A DNA stretch of 64,000 bases from Mycolicibacter nonchromogenicus (GTDB lineage Bacteria > Actinomycetota > Actinomycetes > Mycobacteriales > Mycobacteriaceae). Both the position numbers and the translations under genes were made by a program. This document shows, in pieces, positions 59,417-64,000 of the stretch. The notes beneath the pieces were generated by a model. It was not told the DNA's origin. It was given only the letters and a program-made list of their open reading frames with translations, and searched no databases. How positions within the stretch are numbered: position 1 is the first letter of the stretch; every line of letters starts with the position of its first letter. The stretch lies in NCBI RefSeq assembly GCF_002101775.1, contig NZ_LQPI01000060.1, positions 1 through 64,000 on the forward strand. The letters run 5' to 3'.

Positions 59417-59462
59417 CAGGTAATGCCTCTACAGCCTCAGGCCAATGGCCTCAAGACCACGG

Positions 59463-61222
<1,760 letters not shown>

Positions 61223-61242
61223 TCTCTTGGCCCCTCTCAATC

Positions 61243-61269
61243 CCAACCGTCTGGTTGGTCGGGACTATA
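61243..61269 (-). promoter_or_regulatory. SDR-gene promoter with CCAACC-GTCT-GGTTGG operator
   Basis: TATAGT (complement of 61264-61269, overlapping the mcr stop) is the -10. The perfect palindrome with 6-bp arms at 61243-61258 covers the expected transcription start. This layout is typical of TetR-type repression; no regulator gene is adjacent. Confidence 0.65.
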
Positions 61270-62350
61270 CCCAGTCGCTCAGGATGGACTCATTGTCGGC
61301 TCCCAGAACGGCCGGCGGGGTGGGGACGTCGGGAACGCTGCGGGAGAACCGCGGCGCCGGCAGCGGCTGCAGATAGCCGTCGACGTCGTAGAAGGTATCG
61401 CGTTCGGCGATGTGCGAATCGTCCAACACCTCGTTGAAGGCCAACACCGGTGCCACGCAGGCGTCGGAGCCGGCGAACACCGTGGCCCAGTGGTCGCGGT
61501 CGTGGGCGGCGAACGCCGCGGTCAGCCTCTCGCGCAGCACCGGCCATCCGCTGACGTCGTTCTGCCCCGGCAATTCTGCGGGGTCCAACTCCAGCTTGGC
61601 CAGCAGTTCGGCGTAGAACTGCGGCTCGATCGCACCGACCGACACGTACTTGCCGTCGGAGCATTCGTAGGTGTCGTAGTAGGGCGCACCGGTGTCGAGC
61701 ATGTTCACGCCGCGCTCGTCGCTCCACATGCCCTGAGCCCGGAAGCTCCACATCATCGCCGACAGCACGCTGGCGCCGTCGACCATCGCGGCGTCGATCA
61801 CCTGGCCCTTGCCGGAGGTCTGGCGCTCCCACAGCGCGGCCAGGATGCCGACCAGCAGGAACATCGATCCACCACCGAAGTCGCCGGCCAGGTTCAGCGG
61901 CGGCACCGGCTTCTCGCCGTTGCGCCCGATCGCGTGCAGCACGCCGGTGATCGAGATGTAGTTGATGTCGTGACCGGCCTGCTGGGCGCGCGGACCGGAC
62001 TGTCCCCAGCCGGTCATCCGGCCGTAGATCAGCCGCTCGTTGACCTTGGCGCAGTCTTCCGGGCCGAGGCCGAGGCGCTCGGTGACGCCCGGCCGGAAAC
62101 CCTCGATCAGCACATCGGCCTTGGCCACCAGCTTCAGCACCAGGTCACGGCCTTCCGGCGACTTGAGGTCGGCGGTCACCGAGCGCCGGTTGCGAAGCAT
62201 GGCGTCTTTGCTGGGTCCACCGCCGAACTTCGGCTGCCGATCCACCCGAACCACGTCGGCCCCGAGGTCGCCGAGGATCATCGCCGCGTGCGGCCCTGGT
62301 CCGATGCCGGCCAATTCGATGACCCGCAGCCCCGCCAGTGGTCCCGCCAT
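61265..62350 (-). CDS. mcr: Alpha-methylacyl-CoA racemase
   Basis: This 361-aa class-III CoA-transferase-family enzyme interconverts (R)- and (S)-2-methylacyl-CoA, needed to degrade branched chains such as the sterol side chain. The residues matching the catalytic His, Asp and Glu of M. tuberculosis MCR are H127 (GHDINYI), D157 (AGDFGGG) and E242 (GAIEPQF), each shifted by one. ATG 62350 has GAGGAGG upstream. It is divergent from the enoyl-CoA hydratase gene. Confidence 0.95.
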   Translation of the reverse strand: MAGPLAGLRVIELAGIGPGPHAAMILGDLGADVVRVDRQPKFGGGPSKDAMLRNRRSVTADLKSPEGRDLVLKLVAKADVLIEGFRPGVTERLGLGPEDCAKVNERLIYGRMTGWGQSGPRAQQAGHDINYISITGVLHAIGRNGEKPVPPLNLAGDFGGGSMFLLVGILAALWERQTSGKGQVIDAAMVDGASVLSAMMWSFRAQGMWSDERGVNMLDTGAPYYDTYECSDGKYVSVGAIEPQFYAELLAKLELDPAELPGQNDVSGWPVLRERLTAAFAAHDRDHWATVFAGSDACVAPVLAFNEVLDDSHIAERDTFYDVDGYLQPLPAPRFSRSVPDVPTPPAVLGADNESILSDWV

Positions 62351-62388
62351 TTCTGCCTCCTCGTCGTAAGCGTGTGTGACCTGCATCC

Positions 62389-62401
62389 TAAAGTGACACC
62401 C
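62389..62401 (+). promoter_or_regulatory. Leaderless promoter of the enoyl-CoA hydratase gene
   Basis: TAAAGT (62389-62394) ends exactly 7 nt before ATG 62402. Confidence 0.6.
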
Positions 62402-63211
62402 ATGACCGCTAGCCACGCCGCCATCGACTCCCTCGCCCCAGTCGCGGGACTGACCGTCGCCCTGAACGACGGAGTGTTCTCGGTGACCATCGACCGACCC
62501 GAGAGCCTCAACTCGGTGACCACGCCGGTGTTGGCCGGTATTGCCGACGCCATGGAGGCCGCTGCCCGCGACCCGCGGGTGCGCGTCGTGCGGTTCGGTG
62601 GGGCGGGACGCGGGTTCAGCTCCGGTGCGGGGATCGGCGCCGAGGACGAGGTCGACGGCGTGCAGACCGACATCATCGTCGAGGCCAATCGCGCGATCCG
62701 GGCGATCGCCGCGCTGCCGCGGCCGGTGGTCGCGGTCGTCCAGGGCCCGTGCGCCGGCATCGGGGTGTCCCTGGCGTTGGCCTGCGACTTGGTCGTGGCC
62801 TCGGACAAGGCCTTTTTCCTGTTGGCATTCACCAAGATTGGGCTGATGCCCGATGGCGGCGCCTCTGCGTTGGTGGCGGCGGCCGTGGGCCGGATTCGCG
62901 CCCTGCGGCTGGCGTTGCTGGCCGAACGGCTCTCCGCGGCAGACGCTTTGGAGTGGGGCCTGGTCAGCGCGGTGTACCCGGCCGAGGAGTTCGACGCCGA
63001 GGTGGACAAGCTGCTGGCCACCGTGCTCGCCGGCCCCGCGGCGGCGTTCTCCAAGACCAAGCACGCCATCAACTCCGCGACCCTGACCGAGCTGGATGCC
63101 ACCCTGGACCGCGAATACGTCGGCCAGTCAATCCTGTTGAACGCCCACGACTTCCGCGAGGGAGCCCGCGCATTCCAGGAGCGGCGTCCGGCCGTCTTCA
63201 CCGACTCCTAA
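62402..63211 (+). CDS. Enoyl-CoA hydratase/isomerase (EchA10/EchA11-like)
   Basis: This 269-aa crotonase has the oxyanion-hole motifs [11 protein letters not shown] and [20 protein letters not shown], and [18 protein letters not shown] at the second catalytic region. M. tuberculosis has two tandem homologues (echA10, echA11) beside mcr; only one is seen here. It likely hydrates or isomerises a branched enoyl-CoA made from the same substrates as mcr and the SDR. Confidence 0.9.
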   Translation: MTASHAAIDSLAPVAGLTVALNDGVFSVTIDRPESLNSVTTPVLAGIADAMEAAARDPRVRVVRFGGAGRGFSSGAGIGAEDEVDGVQTDIIVEANRAIRAIAALPRPVVAVVQGPCAGIGVSLALACDLVVASDKAFFLLAFTKIGLMPDGGASALVAAAVGRIRALRLALLAERLSAADALEWGLVSAVYPAEEFDAEVDKLLATVLAGPAAAFSKTKHAINSATLTELDATLDREYVGQSILLNAHDFREGARAFQERRPAVFTDS

Positions 63212-63231
63212 GCGGCGCGCCTCACCGGTGC

Positions 63232-63289
63232 CGAGCGTGCGCAGAATGCCGCGCTCAACGGCGTGTCCCTGTACAGACACGCACACTCG
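63232..63289. repeat. Nested inverted repeat between convergent genes
   Basis: CGAGCGTGCG (63232-63241) and CGCACACTCG (63280-63289) pair at 9 of 10 positions, and GTGTC (63263-63267) pairs with GACAC (63276-63280) inside. It lies between the ends of the hydratase gene and the convergent protease gene, so a bidirectional terminator is possible. Confidence 0.5.
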
Positions 63290-63326
63290 CGCCAATGAAT
63301 GAGGCAATGATCCCGCGAAGTGAGAG

Positions 63327-63992
63327 CTACATCCCGAAGATCGGGGGCAGCGCCAGCACCATCACCAGCCCCCAGACCAGATGGGTCAGCACCGGCGCCA
63401 GCACGCCGCCGGTGGCGCGCCGTTCGAAGGCGCACACGGTGCCGAGTATCAGTGCGGCCACCCCGACCATGAGGTTGCCGGCCGCCATCATCGCCGCGAT
63501 GTAGAGCAGGGTGGACCACACCAACGGGGAGCGGCGACCGAACGCGCTGAACAGTGCGCCGCGGAAGAACAGCTCCTCGGCGATCGCGTTGCACAGTGCG
63601 ATCAGCACCACCAGCCGCCAGGAGACCTCGGTGGTGTAGGCCAGGATTGCGACCACCTGATCGGCCAGCGGTGGGATGTCCTGCACCGCAAGCCCGCCCA
63701 GCAGGAACACCCCGCCGAGCAACAGGCCGACGCCGGTGCCGGTGAACACCGGCCGCTCGTTGCGTCCGCGGAACCTCAACACGCCCAGGTGCAGCGGTCC
63801 GGCCACGACCGCCCCCACCGTCCAGACCGCGGCCAAGACCAGCGACAGCCAGTAGAACGACGCGTCTCCTGGAAGTTTGCTGTGCATGGCGACCAGGACC
63901 GCGGCGCCGATCAGCACCACCACCCCGACGACGACTCGACGGCGCTGCACCACGGCCCGTGGTTCGTGATAGGGCGGGGCCACCCTGGACAT
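63327..63992 (-). CDS. CPBP-family intramembrane metalloprotease
   Basis: This 221-aa protein has about seven membrane helices. It has the CPBP motifs EELFFRG (residues ~137-143, Glu-Glu of the active site) and HLVWGL (catalytic-site His near the C-terminus), and GNLMVGVAALILG in between. Family members are CAAX-prenyl-protease-like; the bacterial substrate is unknown. The start ATG 63992 is close to the window edge, so a longer N-terminus cannot be excluded. Confidence 0.88.
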   Translation of the reverse strand: MSRVAPPYHEPRAVVQRRRVVVGVVVLIGAAVLVAMHSKLPGDASFYWLSLVLAAVWTVGAVVAGPLHLGVLRFRGRNERPVFTGTGVGLLLGGVFLLGGLAVQDIPPLADQVVAILAYTTEVSWRLVVLIALCNAIAEELFFRGALFSAFGRRSPLVWSTLLYIAAMMAAGNLMVGVAALILGTVCAFERRATGGVLAPVLTHLVWGLVMVLALPPIFGM

Positions 63993-64000
63993 GATGGCGG

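Overview
This window reads as a chromosome segment of a mycobacterium. The DNA is GC-rich throughout. It carries mycobacterial hallmark genes: fbiC (coenzyme F420), mshB (mycothiol), pimE and lpqW (PIM/LM/LAM), gpgS (methylglucose lipopolysaccharide), an MmpS/MmpL pair and a PGRS-type protein. From memory of the M. tuberculosis H37Rv map, the backbone runs collinear with about Rv1219c down to Rv1141c in reverse numbering. Large pieces of that map are missing: the esx/PE/PPE cluster and the pks3/4-papA3-mmpL10 locus between dapD and dapC, fdxC beside dapC, TB8.4 beside fadH, and every PE/PPE gene. A non-tuberculous species, for example of the M. terrae group, would fit; the species call is an inference.

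Layout. 1-78: apparent right end of an IS3-type insertion sequence. 0.2-4.1 kb: TetR-controlled ABC exporter operon with an isoprenylcysteine-methyltransferase-like membrane protein. 4.2-5.6 kb: exported PGRS-like protein. 5.7-8.2 kb: divergent glgC/glgM (ADP-glucose to maltose-1-phosphate, glucan synthesis). 8.2-11.3 kb: the folP2-gpgS-(DivIVA-like)-tag-(DUF3117) block. 11.4-16.6 kb: DUF2127 protein, fadD6, LOG hydrolase, large P-loop protein. 16.6-18.8 kb: dapE and dapD, with dapC at 27-28 kb (succinylase route to diaminopimelate and lysine). 18.8-22.9 kb: mmpS-mmpL with a divergent TetR. 22.9-27.2 kb: lipoprotein, fadD36, SufR-like regulator, psuG, secreted HNH nuclease. 28.5-31.1 kb: padR-fadH. 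31.2-37.2 kb: fbiC, a secreted protein, mshB with two small downstream genes, another exported protein. 37.3-41.6 kb: lpqW, typA, marR. 41.6-48.7 kb: narGHJI nitrate reductase plus a coupled DUF732 gene. 48.9-58.7 kb: mutT2, phhB, pimE, secreted proteins and lipoproteins, DNA-repair HhH protein, F420-type flavin-fold protein, methyltransferases, GntR/sirtuin pair. 58.7-59.5 kb: repeat-rich gap with a 42-codon gene. 59.5-63.2 kb: acyl-CoA metabolism genes. The window ends in a CPBP protease.

Genes act in recognisable modules: exporter plus its repressor; glucan and methylglucose polysaccharide synthesis; DAP biosynthesis; nitrate respiration; PIM/LAM control (lpqW and pimE); branched-chain and 2-methyl acyl-CoA breakdown (mcr, SDR, crotonase). 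A striking general trait is leaderless transcription: about twenty genes have a TANNNT-like hexamer ending 5-8 nt before an ATG/GTG that lacks a Shine-Dalgarno sequence.

The most interesting items are: (i) a dispersed, tandem 55-56 bp repeat family whose units each contain a 16-18 codon arginine-rich mini-ORF with TGATG couplings, recalling MIRUs; (ii) three positions that hold PE/PPE genes in M. tuberculosis but here hold unrelated exported proteins; (iii) several unlisted small genes (35, 42, 48 and 57 aa, and a 10-aa leaderless uORF coupled to dapC where fdxC is expected); (iv) well-formed operator palindromes at the TetR, PadR and SDR promoters. All homology statements are from recognition of the protein sequence, without database searches.
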